Positions 44,122-56,823 of a stretch of 64,000 bases of DNA are shown piece by piece. The notes beneath the pieces are model-generated. The model searched no databases and was not told the DNA's origin. It saw nothing but the letters and a program-made list of their open reading frames with translations. Numbering within the stretch: the stretch's first letter is position 1; every line of letters begins with the position of its first letter. This DNA comes from Codonopsis lanceolata (Eukaryota > Streptophyta > Magnoliopsida > Asterales > Campanulaceae). Both the position numbers and the translations under genes were made by a program. The DNA lies in contig CM028377.1 of the NCBI GenBank assembly GCA_013146195.2, positions 160,344,302-160,408,301 of the forward strand, written 5' to 3'.

Positions 44122-44541
44122 GCTCGTTTGTTGCAACTTATTTAGAGTGACTTTTGGCTTTTGGCTTTTGAAAAGTCATATTTAGAGTGTTTGTTTCATC
44201 TTATAAGCTAAAAGACAATAAGTAAGGTACAACACCCTTTATGCATTGAAAAACCAAAGCCAAAAAGTCAAAATTTTAAGTTTTTTTGGTTTTTTTTAAA
44301 AAACATGAAGACAACTATTCATTAATAAATATTTAATTATCCTCATTTCATCCTTTTATGAAATATACATAAAAATATTAATACTAATTTTCAAGTTTTT
44401 TTAACAAATAATTATAACAACTCATAAGCAGCTTTTCAACAGATGTAACAAACAGTTTATCATGCAATCAGTCACAGTCATTCAGCCACCAGCTTAAACT
44501 ATCAGCCATAAATTATAAGCCATCGGCCACAACAAACGAGC
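44122..44541. mobile_element. MITE with GCTCGTTTGTTG inverted ends inside the copia gag
   Basis: GCTCGTTTGTTG at 44122 and CAACAAACGAGC ending at 44541 are perfect 12-bp inverted ends. CTTTGT flanks both sides (44116-44121 and 44543-44548), offset by one base, a shortened or mutated target duplication consistent with a hAT-type MITE. Removing it reconnects the gag coiled region. It has no coding capacity, about 420 bp. Confidence 0.75.
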
Positions 44542-45422
44542 TCTTTGTTTTCTTCCTTTATTTTGATACTTTCCTGTTGACAGTCTTCGAGAGTTTTGAA
44601 CTCAGTTGCGAGCACGGATTTCTCAGCAGCAAGCTTCTCATAGTTCTTGACGAGCTTGACATAGGCTTTCCTGAAGGAGTTGAACTCCTCAAACATATCT
44701 TGAGCATCCTTGAGTAATTATTCCTTGGTGAGATTGTCACAGCTATCCTCTACCTTCTTAACAGGAAAAGGTTCGACTTTATTTTATGAGTCATAAGTAG
44801 GACTGGTCTCTTGAGTCATTAAACAGATATGTGTTTGCTCATCACAGTCCTCATCCTCTTTAGAATCTGTCTCAAACCAAGTAGCAACCTAGTTTTCCTC
44901 AATATCCCCAGCCAGCATACCTCGTTGTTTTGGAAATTTCTTGAAGGGACATTTTCGGTATGCTTCGAATTTTGGCTTAGGACATTTAGAGGTAAGATGT
45001 CCAGGTTTCCTATAGTTATAACACACAAGCTCATTGTTGGATGGAGCTTCAACAACTTTCCTGAAAGGCTACGAACATAGCAAATTGTTCGTCAAAAAGA
45101 AAATCAATTTCTTTTTTGCGGGTAGAAGTGGAAGGTTTGTCATCATAGTGTGACACCTCATGTACTATGGCTAGTAGGGACAATGTTTTGAATTTTTTGT
45201 TCTGCTCTTGAGCTTGGCTAACCTCAAGCTCATAAACCTTTAGACTTGTATACATACTACTCAAAGTCATGTTGTTTAAGTCCTTGGATTCTTTCATGGC
45301 AGTAGTCTTTACGAGCCTAAGACTACCTAGAGAGTCTAGAAATCTTATGTTCATTTCCTTTTTACCATAAGTTTTACATAAGGAGCAATAACTATTTATT
45401 ACCTCACTGAAGCAATCATACG

Positions 45423-46603
45423 TAGAGCTGTCAAATAGGGCAAAAGCCCGCGGGCATGCCTACCCCGCCACCTATTAAGGGCGGGTTGGGCTGGTGTATT
45501 CAAGACCCGTTAGGATGCGGGCTTTTCGGGCTTTACCCGTGCGGACCGCGGGGTTTCACGGGTTGGGGAGGGGCGGGCCACGTGCTGCCCGCATATTTTA
45601 GACTTAATTAATTAATTTGTTAATTTGTAAGTTACTAATTTACTAAGTTATACTCCAATAACTTATATCATCAAGCGGCCCAGCCCATATTTCCATATCC
45701 GTTGTCCATTGAGTAGGCCCTTGACCTTGAGTTGAGGCACTAAGTAAGGGAGTAAGGGTTGGGTTAGGTTAGGGTGAAGACTGAAGAAAAGTATAAGACT
45801 CTCTGCCTGGTCGTCTCATCTGTGATCTGTCGTCTTCATCTCAGAGCTCTCAGCCTCTCACTCCGTCACTCGTCTCTATGTCGTTCACACTTCACGCTTT
45901 CTCCCTCCACTCAGTCACTGTCTCACTGACCAGCGAGGACCTCCACTCTCCGGCGGCTCGGCGTGCGTAGCAAGCGACCGTCTCGTCGTCCACTTCCAGA
46001 TCTCGGCGTCTGCTCCAACCTCCAGTCCTGCTGCTTCCAGAACCCGGCATCCCTGCTTCAGACCTCAGTGCCCCTCACAAAGTCACAGACTAACAGTTAC
46101 AGGTAAGATTTCCGATCCCGATGGCTATGTTACCTATGTAGGACTCTTCATTTTAATATTTGAGGTAAAGCTCCGGCCTCCATTTCTGTTTTGTTTCACA
46201 GTTTGAGGCTTTGAGCTCTGCTATGGACTATTATGCTTACTAATTACTATGTTATACTTATATTTAATATTGGTGTATATTGGTATATTGGTAGTATATG
46301 TATATTAGTATAATATTATTGGTATATTGGTAGTATATGTATATTGGTATAATATAATTGCCTAATTGGTATCATCATATCATGGTATTGGTAATTTCAC
46401 TAATTTGATAATAAATAAATAAATATTTAAATAAATCATTTTTTGCGGGCTTGCGCGTTTTGCCCGTCGTTCTACGCGGGGCGGGTTGGGCTAGGAGTTT
46501 TCAGGACCGTTATATTCGCGGGCTTTCCCGCCCTGCCCCGTTTCACAGCGGGCTTTTTAGGCCCGTGGGCAAACCCGCCCCGCAGGCCTATTTTGACAGC
46601 TTT
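45423..46603. mobile_element. Non-autonomous hAT-like element in the copia gag
   Basis: The left end TAGAGCTGTCAAATAGGG and the right end CCTATTTTGACAGCTTT (read inward AAAGCTGTCAAAATAGG) are inverted. Both are followed by GC-rich CGGGC/GCGGG sequence of about 100 bp that is also loosely inverted. ATACG is present on both sides (45418-45422 and 46604-46608); extending to 8 bp gives two mismatches. No transposase is seen. The interior at 45780-46110 is CT-rich and leader-like. Confidence 0.75.
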
Positions 46604-47116
46604 ATACGCCTGTCTCAATGTCTGTTTGGGATCTTTCCTAAAGGAGTCGAACTGTTGAATGTAAGTGTACATTTTGTTGTCTCTTATGTCTTGGTTTCCT
46701 TCCAAATACTCCACTAGAACTTCCCACATCTCCTTTGTAGAGATGCATCAGTGGTAAGTGCTTGTGTCTAACGAGCTTATGACAATGTTTATTGCGTTGC
46801 TATCTAGTTCCACAAGCTTTCTCTCATCATTTGTCCTGTCCACTCAGCTTCTGGTTTCTGAATCTCTAGTGGATCACCTTCTATTTTTGCAAGAAGGTTA
46901 GGTTTCATGGGAACATGTCGTCCTTCAATGACACATTTCCAGAGTGTTATCTACAAAATTGATATGATGCATGATCTTGTCCTTCCATACATCAAAATAA
47001 CATTCATCCAATATTGGGACATGATTCGCATTTGATGTAGGTAACATAATATGTGTGTGCTATTGGATGTGTCTCACAAGAGTTTAATTTTAGAAAAACT
47101 AGTTTTCAAATAATTA

Positions 47117-47129
47117 GACTCTGATATCA
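47117..47129 (-). other. Primer binding site of the minus-strand copia element
   Basis: On the minus strand TGATATCAGAGTC, a two-mismatch version of TGGTATCAGAGCC, follows the LTR end by two bases. Confidence 0.75.
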
Positions 47130-47131
47130 AT

Positions 47132-48088
47132 TGTTAGTCCCAAAGGGAACAATATTAGGCTAAAAAGGGAGGAGGGGTTGAATAACCTAGGTACACTTAA
47201 AAACTTTTGAGTAGATTTCATTTAAAAGTATACTTGCATCTATTGGTAGAGTTGCAGTAGCGGAAAGAACTCAAGGAAAAGAATACTAAGTTTGCCTAAA
47301 AGTAGGCTTGGCAACAGTCAAAGTATCAAGTCGAAGGTAAACAAAATGTTAAAGTATAAAGGCAATTGAATATGAATATAGAATAAAATGAAGTACTCGG
47401 AGATTTTGAGATAGTTCGCATTATGAATAGTACTACGTCCACCATCAATGCAGTCATCCTTGAATTTTAAATATGCATTATGATTTCCACTATGGACTGT
47501 GTATAAAAATATTTCACTGGTGTTTGGAGAATGGAGTGATTATTTGAATAACAGAATAATCATTGTGCTTTACATAACAGTTAATAAAACAACAATTAAG
47601 AAGCAAAGGAATATAAATGATTGAAGCAACTTCTTCTTGTTGTTGGAGACTTTGCATATATGTTAAAGATCTCTTAAATACACTGGAGTTAAGATCTTGA
47701 AGGTTGTTAAATATTCTCATATTATTAAGTTTTTCAACTTCAATGACGGTATTTATATAGGAAGATCCGTTTGATAGTTGAAAGAAGAGAAGAGAGCAAC
47801 AGTGGTATTTGGTAGAATGAATTGAATGCAAAGAGTTGTTGAACTGACTCCGTTTCTAATAGGATCGAAATAATCATGGTTCATGAGCAGGCAATGTTGT
47901 AACAGGTACAACTGTAGTCAAAAGTGGTTAAAACCTGCAAGAGTTAGTGCAATCTGCAATTGCTACAAAAGTCAATGTGCCAAACTGTCTACCTAATTTG
48001 TCTCTTCGCTCAGTGATCATCAAAGAGGAAAATCTCAATTAATTCAGCCATGTGCTACAGGGAGATTGAGAAACAATAAGTCAACTTG
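47132..48088 (-). mobile_element. 5' LTR of the minus-strand copia element
   Basis: On the minus strand the LTR ends GGGACTAACA at 47132, next to the primer site. A TATA box (TATATAAATA, minus) lies at about 47749-47758. The upstream boundary is uncertain: TGCAAGTTGAC at 48088 is a plausible start, giving about 957 bp, close to the 918 bp of the other copia LTR. No second LTR was found. Confidence 0.6.
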
Positions 48089-48298
48089 CACGAAAGTGAA
48101 TATCTAAAAAAGATAATCCTTTATAAACAATGTTGAGCTAAACTTCTTGATCCATTTCTTCAGATTAATAAGGCATCTTCGATGTCAGGCCAGGCCAGTT
48201 ATGGAAGTGAATAAGGACAAAACAGATACTACTGCAGAATGAAATTGTTTAAGGGACTAAGTCGCATGAATTAAAAACATGCAAACATACAATGCAGA

Positions 48299-48337
<39 letters not shown>

Positions 48338-51300
48338 TATAGGCCAACCTGAAACATTAGAGAGTAATATCTTCAGCCATCATGTGTACCTCACTAATCC
48401 AAAACATATTTAGACAACATTAACGATAAAACAACTCTTCTACCAATCAAAACTAAAGCTTTCTCCTGATTTCCCACTGACCTGGTTTAACAGACATCCG
48501 CTTCCATCACCAACTTGCTTCGATTAACATAATAAGCAACAGCCTGCACCTATCACTCATTCGGGAATAGATGCTTTGGGTGGGAGTGGGAGAGAGCGAG
48601 AGAGGTTTAAATCACACAAAATTTTAAAATCTCCAAAGTAAAAGTTACAGCTCCTGGAAGAATAGATGCAAAGAGGAGTAAAAAACGAAAAAAGGAGGTA
48701 AATTTCAAAGAAAATGGACGAGAACGAGACCAGAGAAAATGGTTTGCAGAAACAACATAGCACTTGATGACAACAGATAGCAGTGTAGGAGAACCAACAA
48801 TCCAGAGAGAAGGGTAGCCATAGAAAGAAAAAGAATAAATAATTTAAAAAATAAGATTTCACTTGCAATAAAATGCTTGATATATCATCATTCAACGTAA
48901 TACTCTGCCTCCTTGAGCAATGCAGACTTTCATCTCCAACTAAAAACTCAGCCAGCTATTTGTCAACCCACCAAGTTTTTTATTTTGTCAACCCCAAGTT
49001 CAGTACTCAAAACTTTGATAAAAGCTATATAATTCTGCATGCAATGTCGCTTAGGACATCAATCACTTAATTTATAATGTACCACACTCCCCCCCACCAC
49101 CTAAAGAAAATTAAAAATTAAAACTTTTGTTTGTGTGTATTCATAAATATAATGTAAATAATTAAATTAAGTCAAAGACACCGAATAAATTATGAGTGTC
49201 CACTTTTGTTCATGTTCATAATTAATGAGTAAAAATGGACTCTCATAGCGAGTAGAACTTAAAGATATCAAAATTAGTTTAGACAAACATAAGTAAACTA
49301 GTGGCACATGACAACTTACATCGAGTACTGAAAGATATCAAAATTAGTATAGACAAACCAAAGTTAACTAGTCACACGTAACAACTTTAAATCAATCGGC
49401 TGTGGGACATGAAGTATGGCTATCAAAAGTCAAAAGATAAACAAAATTGTACCAAAAGGGAAATAAACAAAGGCAGTTGTTTCTGATACAACATATACTA
49501 GAACCATAGTTTAGTATCTAGCTGTTTAGCCAATATGAAAACAAAACTTGATGGAAAAAATAATCTCCCATTACCTAAAAATATCCAAAATAGTGAGATC
49601 TTCTCCCATGCTTGTAGAAGAAACATACCAAATAGTATTTCCTGCCTGAGCAAAAAGCGAGAAAAGTAGTTTTCTGACACCCCCATCTCCTCCCACCGCA
49701 AAAATAAAGAAAAAGAAAACAACACAGCAGCAACAACCAAATAAAATAACTAAATAGGGTCCAGACAGAATATCTGAAATCTAAGATAAGAAAATAAATA
49801 CCAAATTCAAGTATGTGTATGATATGCATCACAGTACGATCGAACAAAACGAAAATTAAAAGCTAAAAAATATCACTATCAAATCATTGACAAAGAAAAA
49901 ATTGAGTGGGGGGAGAGAGAGAAGAGTAGAAAAGTATAGATCAAATTTCCAAAATAAAAAACCAAAATACCTTGAAGATAAAACAATGTCATAAATTCAT
50001 ACCAAGATGTCATAAAAGGAAAACATGAGTAGTAAGAAACTTTGCCTCATCGGTATTAGGCCCGACTATTAAATTATCAACCATGAGAAAGATAATGGAA
50101 GTTATAAGGGTTTCACTACGAGAACAACTTCAATGTCAGAGCAATTGACCAAGATAAGCCCTGAAGCAGAGATTCTCCATACTGAATATGCAGTGTACCA
50201 TCTCAGCTGCATTTTATCTGCAAAGTGGGAGCTAAATATGTAAGGAAAATAAATTACAGCCATAGAAAAAGAAAGAACGCAGCTTCCTGGAGGAGAAAAC
50301 ACAATAACTAAACAAACCATACAATTACTGCAAAAAGAAAAGCTCTGGAAAGCTCCTTCGTGTTCGCAATTTCATTGATACTAGAGAAGTAAACATTTTT
50401 TTCTTTTATTTTTCTTTATCAACATTAACGGTAAGATAATTGTCAAGGAACTACCGCATCCGCATGAGGATTTCTTTGCTAAGAGTATCCGCAACAATAT
50501 TGGTTCCAACATTACCACAAAAAGTAGAAATTTAAGTATGCTTTTGGTTTAATACTTTTTAATTACACCAATTATACAAACACAAGTTTGCTGTTTCTTG
50601 GCAAGCTATCTTAATTCATAAGCATAATTGAAATTTTATACTTCATCAGAAAATTTTCAGAATGTTAAGCCAGTCTTGTGTACAAATGCACTAGCAGGCA
50701 TATAAGCTAGTAACCATAAGAGTAGGTTGCATTTAAATGGTAATCTCATACTGCCAGTATATCCCAAAAAGGTCATTCTATAAAAAGTTATTCGTCCATT
50801 ATATGAAAATATATATAGGTGACAAAGTTTCATGGATACTTTTAAATGTACCAAAAACAACACGAGTGCAAGTGTGTAAACATTAGGTTTTGTAGCTTGA
50901 GCATTAATTAATAGCTCAATCTAACTAAAAGTAAAAAAATTTGCTTTAGGCAAATGCTTTAAAATGGAATTAGTTCTTGTCAAGCATGAGAGGATAAGTA
51001 GAAATCTAAATAGCAGCTCAAGCATGACTTGTTTAAAAGGATAAGTAGAAATCTCAAAGGTTGCAGCTTAACTGGTTGCAGCTAGATTTTTGTCAATGAT
51101 GGCACAATTCAGCGACATTTTTCGATAAAAGAAGAATATATTAGATAAGGGGAAAGATACAAAGCAGGAGGAAAACCTGACCACCAAGAGAAAAAAGGGA
51201 AGGAAAGAAAGAAGAGATAAGCAAAAAATATGGAAGACCATAAGGAAGTGAAAAATTGAATCCACTCCTTCAGAGGAGAAAAAGAGCGAGCCTGGTCCCA

Positions 51301-51444
51301 AAATATTCATGTATTCCTTTCCATGAATTGTACATGGTTATCTATCATTGTCGAATCTTAAATATATAGGAGAAACAGTCGTGAAAGGTTCAACTTCTCC
51401 CTCAAACAATCACAGATCTTCAAATGATAAAAAGAAAATTTCTA
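48089..51444. other. AT-rich intergenic stretch without detectable genes
   Basis: Only short, low-complexity ORFs occur and none shows a domain. It contains a (TA)n(CA)n microsatellite at 48299-48340 and an imperfect 70-bp direct duplication (AGATATCAAAATTAGT at 49263 and 49333). No LTR, inverted-repeat or LINE signature is visible, so it may be old intergenic or intronic DNA. Confidence 0.6.
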
Positions 51445-51455
51445 AAAATGTGAAG

Positions 51456-51897
51456 ACTGGTGGGGAGAGTGTGAACCATCTGCTCCTCAAGTGGCTGTTG
51501 ATTAGAATTTTGTGTTGGGCTTTCAAGATGACTTGGGTTCATGCCGAGGTCGATTATTGACCACGTTAGGGGCTGGTCTATTGGGTACAAGAATAGGAAA
51601 ACCGTTTTTGGGAGACATCTCTTTGGGAGTGTGCTGGACTCTATGGAGAGAAAGAAACCATAGGGCCTTTGATAATGAGGAAATGTCAGTCCCGATCTGG
51701 AGAATTTGTTGGTTCACACACTTCTTTTTGGGTCTTCCGTGGCAAATCATTCCACTCCCAACCCTAACAGTTCTATTGTAGATTTTATAAATATTATAGA
51801 TATTGGCTAATTCTTTTGGTAAAGTTTACTCCTAGTGTACAAAGGCCACATCACCTGTTTTGATGCTTTTTTATATTATTATTACTTATCAAAAAAC
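51456..51897 (+). mobile_element. 5'-truncated L1 LINE (no RNase H family), TSD AAAATGTGAAG
   Basis: It begins within the zinc-binding RT tail (GGESVNHLLLKW) and runs through ORF2 end sequence (WRERNHRAFDNEEM) and a 3' UTR to a short A-rich tail ACTTATCAAAAAA. Exact 11-bp duplications AAAATGTGAAG flank it (51445-51455 and 51898-51908). It shares about 60 residues with the fragment at 56460-56730. It is dead because of stops and truncation. Confidence 0.85.
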
Positions 51898-52307
51898 AAA
51901 ATGTGAAGGAAATAACTGACCCATTCTATAATATTAGAACCACCTCTGGATGGTGGGGGTATGTGCAAGGGCTATTTATAGGCTGGATTCATCCAGTTTT
52001 TTAGCCTTTTGGCCTACCAAAACCAAACAGGAAACTTCGACTTATGACTTCAAGAACCCAAACTGACTGAAACCAAATAAAATGAACTTGAGGATATGTT
52101 CAGTCTCCATTCAGGATAAATCAAACCTTGTTTGCACAGTCAAAATTCAAAACTACTTTGGTTTGACCAATGCCAAAGAACGGAAGCCAACTCAGGACTA
52201 GGCTCGTTCGGCTAAGACCTAAAGACATAACCAACTCAAGCCTAGAAAATAAAGGAATTAATCAACCATGCCAAGTAAACTTCATTCAAGGCCCAAGGAA
52301 AGTTTTG

Positions 52308-52550
52308 CTGGATCATTTGGAGGGAAAGAAATAGAACAGTGTTTGAGAATGAGGAAAGGACAGTGGATAAATTGAAGGATGAACTGCTGCGCATGTTACA
52401 TTTTTGGTGCACCGAAGACATTAATTCTTCCCATATTGATTTTGTTAATAATTTTTCTTTAGATTAGGCTTTTGTGTATACTCCTAGTGTACAAGGACGC
52501 GTCACCTGTTTTGACGCCTTTGGTATATAATATCTTACTTATCAAAAAAA
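52308..52550 (+). mobile_element. Severely truncated L1 LINE 3' end, 18-bp TSD
   Basis: GGCCCAAGGAAAGTTTTG occurs at 52290-52307 and 52551-52568 exactly. The 243 bp between holds the last ORF2 codons (WIIWRERNRTVFENEE-like), the 3' UTR and a short poly-A. This is the clearest target-site duplication in the window and indicates a relatively recent insertion. Confidence 0.92.
52499..52517 (+). other. LINE 3' hairpin with compensatory change
   Basis: GCGTCA-CCTGTTT-TGACGC is a six-pair stem. The copy at 59956-59974 has GCATCA-CCTATTT-TGATGC: the third base pair is G-C here and A-T there, both paired. The copy at 51848-51866 keeps CATCA/TGATG. Confidence 0.65.
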
Positions 52551-52568
52551 GGCCCAAGGAAAGTTTTG

Positions 52569-53372
52569 AAGTTGCAGTTGGCCCAAGGGAAGATTTTGCC
52601 AACTTCAGCCTAGAAAACAAAGAAATTAGTCAGCCGTGCAGATTGAGCTTCACTAAAGGCCCGAAGGAAAATTCTGAAGTTGAAGCAAGTAAGGACAGCT
52701 AAAGCGGGATAGCGAAGAAGAAGGGCCAAAGCAGGATAGCGAATCAAATTTTTAGAACTTTTGAGCGAGTAGGAACTTTTTCCTAGGCAAGTGGGATAAA
52801 ATAGGAAGCAAGTAAGGACAGCTAGATGCCTAGAGTAAATCTTTTAACAATGAACCGATAACCCCAAAATTAAAATATAAAAACTAATGCACCTTCAGGT
52901 TGAACTAGATCAAATTGGTTGAGAACAATTGGGTAACAATATAAAACTATAAATATAAACTAAGCCCATCTTCAAGTCTTGGGCTGTTAGGTATTCGATT
53001 CTAGGATTGGGGCCTACATTAGCCTTGGTCCTCACGTTAAAGCCCAAAATTGATGAAACATCAAAACTGTCAAAAGCCTCATGTCGGACATCGAATTTCT
53101 ATAAAGTACAATACATTTCACAATTCACATTTTCAAATTTTCAAATTTCTTTCAAGTCCAGTAAGCCATGGAGTCATTACGTTGTGACTTTAAGGGTCTG
53201 AGAAAATCCATTCTATTTTAAGGAAACGGAGGTTGAAGATGAACATTGGAACTGATGGATATAAATTAGGAAAAAATGTCGAGCACTACAACAACTTGAA
53301 TGATGCCGTGATGAGTTTTGGAAAATTGTCTTGAATATTTTTTCCTCTAGATGTTTATGGGAGGCCATACAT
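52569..53372. other. Intergenic stretch without detectable genes
   Basis: Short tandem-like words (AAGCAGGATAGCGAA, AGCAAGTAAGGACAGCTA) occur twice each between 52680 and 52830. Otherwise no gene, LTR or inverted-repeat signature is seen. Confidence 0.55.
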
Positions 53373-53375
53373 TTA

Positions 53376-54079
53376 GAGGTTGTTTGGTCGAGCTTTTAGG
53401 TAAAAACAGCAATAAAACGCAGTAGTTTTACTGGGATGGTGTTGCAATGGGGCGTTTTGAAACGCTGTGTAATGTAAAATGCACCTGCATTTATTTAAGA
53501 CAATAAAATTTCTAGCTTTTTTCCTAAATGCAGTTCATAAACGCCGGGAGATCTTGCTTAGCCAAAACTGCCCTCCTCTCTCATAGAAGCCTGTCATGTG
53601 CGATTGTCTAGGAAGAAGGCCATAAAGTAGTTTCTCTGGGTGTAAGATCATAGTATACATCAAGATTTACTTAGATATGTACAAATCAACTATCCTAGTT
53701 TATATGATACTCCCCAAGTTATGCGTATTATGAGAGGGAATGTAAAATAAGACCACGTTGGTTGAGTATTTCATTTTTTCCCATCACACTTTACTATATT
53801 ATTTTTATTTTTATTTTATTATTATTATAATTAGAATATATATATATGTATGTATATATGTATATATATATATGTATATATGTATATATTTAAAGTCCTA
53901 TGTATTAAACTAGAAACAAGACATTGTTTATAAAAGGGTAAAACTGTCCTTTTGACAACTCAAAAATAGTGCTTTGAAATGGTATCCCAAACACGTTTAT
54001 AAGAAAAAAGTTGTGTTTTGAAAAGCAGCGGTTGAAAAACTTCGCGTCTTACAAAAGACGTGTTGCACCAAACAGGCTC
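53376..54079. mobile_element. Tourist/PIF-Harbinger-like MITE, TSD TTA
   Basis: The left end GAGGTTGTTTGGT and the right end ACCAAACAGGCTC form imperfect 13-bp inverted repeats of the GRGCCTGTTTGGT type. TTA duplications (53373-53375 and 54080-54082) flank them, as expected for PIF/Harbinger. It is 704 bp with no transposase. The interior includes a TA/TATG microsatellite. Confidence 0.75.
53836..53889. repeat. (TATATG)n-type microsatellite inside the MITE
   Basis: Alternating TATATA and TATGTATG runs over about 54 bases. Confidence 0.9.
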
Positions 54080-54082
54080 TTA

Positions 54083-55505
54083 TACAAGAACTAATTATGA
54101 ATATAAAATGTATAGATGTAGTCTATGTTTACATGTCCCAACATGTCACGTCCAACCTATTCCAATGAAATTAGAATCACGGAGTTGATAACATGACATT
54201 TGGTGTCAACATGGCCATGTCTGTGGTTCCTTTTGCTTTAGGATCCCAGCGTCTCTTAGCCCAAAAAACTAGCGAGTATTGACTGGGTCTCTATTATAGT
54301 AATTTCACAACATCTATAAGCCTAGTGAAATAGTAATTGAAAAAAGAAGTATAAGATCGAGTGGTCTGGTCTAATTTTCTAGATTCTTAACAGAACTGGA
54401 ACCGAGTTGTTATAAATTAATAGCAATCCAATTCATGGTTGGCCAAGTCTTATCAGGGTCAAGGTGGGTCGATATGTTTCATCAGTTATATGCACAGCTG
54501 AGCTCTAGTCTAAGGTCCCTCGTGCTGACAGGTAAAGCTCTAAAATTCAAGAGGTGCCCAACCCTAATTGTGAGGTGAGAACATGATGCCCTGTCAAAAG
54601 GACTCCATTCCATATGTGACATTCAAGGTGACTCCATGACATGTCTCTTTGTTCAACTGAGACCTACAGACTAGGAAGCACAAACACCTACAATTTGAGA
54701 GACATGTTACTTTATATAAGAGAGACATATCAGACACGTGTCTACGTGGTCAAGTGTGCCAACACATGTTAACACACTAAATTACATTTTGTGGAAAGGC
54801 CTTGGGATGTTGCTTCATGCATGCCAATCAATTTACTAAATCCACTCAAATTCCATGTTATCAAATCAAGATATGCTTAGAGAAGGTCATACGAGAAGTA
54901 ATTATCAGAGCATGAGAAGTACTTGCATTCATCTACATTATATACATGGACTGGTTCTCGTCTTGGATTTAAAGGTTGTAGTCTCCGGCCCATGTGACAC
55001 TCAAGACAGTGCCCACAATAGACAAAATACACAAATTAAGGCAGAGTAATCATATTCGACTTTAATACAAAATGAATAAACTCAGATACATTGGAGACAA
55101 GCGCCTGATAATCATTTTTCCAGAATATAATTTATTTCTCTATATAATTTAATTATAGTATGCATTTGGGCATGCGATGCATAAGAGAATGTATCTTGAC
55201 ATGTTTTTATAACATATAAGAAAAATAGAAAGGAAGAAAAGGAAAAGACAAATGGAAGGTGCACATAAAATTAAATTACGGTAATCCTAATTCAGAGATC
55301 AAGTAAAAAGAGGAATAGAAGGAAGAAAAGAAGAGAGGAGACTGCTTGACAAGCTGGTTTAACAAAATGCTCAATCTAATCAAAGAATGTCATCAAGTAA
55401 AGGATGTAAATATAGTACTTGAAGTTAGGAATGCATGAGATCAACCAGAATCAAGTTTTTGGCTTTCAAATACAAGAGTTAAGTTGGTTTTTTATTGTCT
55501 TTGAA
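54083..55505. other. Intergenic stretch without detectable genes
   Basis: No ORF with a recognisable domain, no LTR and no convincing inverted ends were seen. It is AT-rich with a purine-rich segment at 55220-55340. Confidence 0.55.
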
Positions 55506-55509
55506 TGAG

Positions 55510-56819
55510 TAGGTTGTTGTGGACCCCGGTGATTGAGCGCTTCGAGATTGGCAGGGTGGAAGCGTCAACTTCTTTCTAAAGGAGGGAGATTAGTCTTAAT
55601 CAAGAATACTCTTTCTAATTTACCGACCTATTTCCTATCCCACTTTGTGATTCCGGCCACACTCAGACAAGGAATAGAGAAGCTGGAAAGAGATTTCTTG
55701 TGGGAAGGGCAGTCGCAAGGCTTCAAGTTTCATCTAGTGAATAGTGAATTGGGAGAAAGTATGCTTCAGGGTTCAAAACGTTAGAAAACTTAACGAGACG
55801 CTGTTGGGGAAATGGTTGTGGAGGTATCACACAGACAAGGAAGCTTTTTGGAGACAAGTGGTGGTTTGTAAGTACGGGGCAGGGGACCATTGCCTGTTCC
55901 CAAACGTGGTAAATTCAACTTTCGGGGTGGGAGTGTAGAGAGGCATCAGGAAAGAGTTGAGTTTTTTTGAGAGATTCATTGCTTTAGAGGTTGGCAACAG
56001 GGTACCGTGAGCTTTTGGAGAGATAGGTGTGGAAATTCGTGTTTGAGGGTGGAATTTCAGAATTTATATGCGGTTTCCATGGATAAGGAGTGTAGAGTTA
56101 GTTCTGTATTGTCTATGGAAGATGGTAAACCTGTCAGAAATCCCACGTTTAGAAGGATTTTTCATGATTGGGAGATCGAGTCAGTTTTTAGAGAGAGGCT
56201 TCATGACCAGAACAAAGATAGATTGGACAATAAGGTGGTCTGGAATGGTACAAGGGGTCTTAGTTTCTTAGTCAGACGTATTACCTCAAGCTCCTCAATT
56301 GCGACAGAACTTCCTTCCCTTGGAAAGCAATATGGAACTCTCTAGCCCCAAAGAGAGTGGCTTTTTTCATGTGGGAAGCATCTCACGAAGCTATTTTAAC
56401 CTTGGACAACTTGCGGAAACGTCACATGGTTCTTGTCAATAGATGTTATATGTGTAAGGGTAGTAAGGAGAGTGTGAATCACCTACTCCCACACTTTCAA
56501 GTTGCTGCTGAGTTGTGGAATTTCGTGATGGGTCTGTTCAAGATGTCTTGGGTCATGCCAAGGTCGATTCTTGAGCATGTAAGGGGCTGGTCTATTGGGT
56601 ACATGTTAGTGGCCAGTCTATTGGGTTTGTGGATAGAAGAAACCGTTTTTGGGAGATAGCCCTTTTGGGAGTGTGCTGGATTCTTTGGAGGGAAAGAAAC
56701 CACATGGCCTTTGACAACGAGGAAATGGCTGTCCCGGATTTGAAGAATTTGTTGATTCGCACCCTTCACTTTTGGTGTTACGAGGTAGCTCAATCCACTC
56801 CTAGTTCCGGATTGTCCTG
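55510..56819 (+). pseudogene. L1 LINE ORF2 C-terminal part (RT end and zinc-binding tail), lacking 3' UTR
   Basis: RLAGWKRQLLSKGGRLVLIK and NLPTYFLSHFVIPATLRQGI are the C-terminal RT segment of plant L1s. LLGKWLWRYHTDKEAFWRQV and a zf-RVT tail (MAFFMWEASHEAILTLDNLR, then HMVLVNRCYMCKGSKESVNH) follow. ORF2 ends at LSIKN-free stop TGA 56818, after GLS. Frameshifts near 55780, 55940, 56345 and 56630 disable it. The family 3' UTR (CCTAGTGTAC...) is missing: the next base block is a new ORF1. It is unusual for a LINE copy to keep the ORF2 end but lose its 3' UTR. Confidence 0.82.
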
Positions 56820-56823
56820 AATC

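Larger units (their letters stand above)
43900..47047 (-). pseudogene. Copia gag (SIRE/Maximus-like), minus strand, split by two DNA elements
   Basis: ATG at 47047 (minus) opens LDECYFDVWKDKIMHHINF, the same start as the gag at 30299. MWEVLVEYLEGNQDIRDNKM (46729) and FDSFRKDPKQTLRQAY follow. A hAT element interrupts at 46603-45423. It resumes with NIRFLDSLGSLRLVKTTAM, KVYELEVSQAQEQNKKFKTL and a zinc knuckle CYNYRKPGHLTSKC whose second Cys is Tyr. After a Lys/Glu-rich coiled segment (44700-44545) a MITE interrupts at 44541-44122. The tail ends EGLNKEKYGLQKTIDSWNS and GILSSQKPS near 43960. Stops and frameshifts are frequent (for example after LEMCH). Pol and the 3' LTR are absent. Confidence 0.82.

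Noticed and set aside
48557..48895. 112-residue Ser/Phe-rich ORF on the minus strand
   Set aside because: Low-complexity AG-rich opposite strand; no domain or splice context.
53007..53201. 64-residue ORF at 53007
   Set aside because: No domain, no start context and no repeats; within the chance range for AT-rich DNA.
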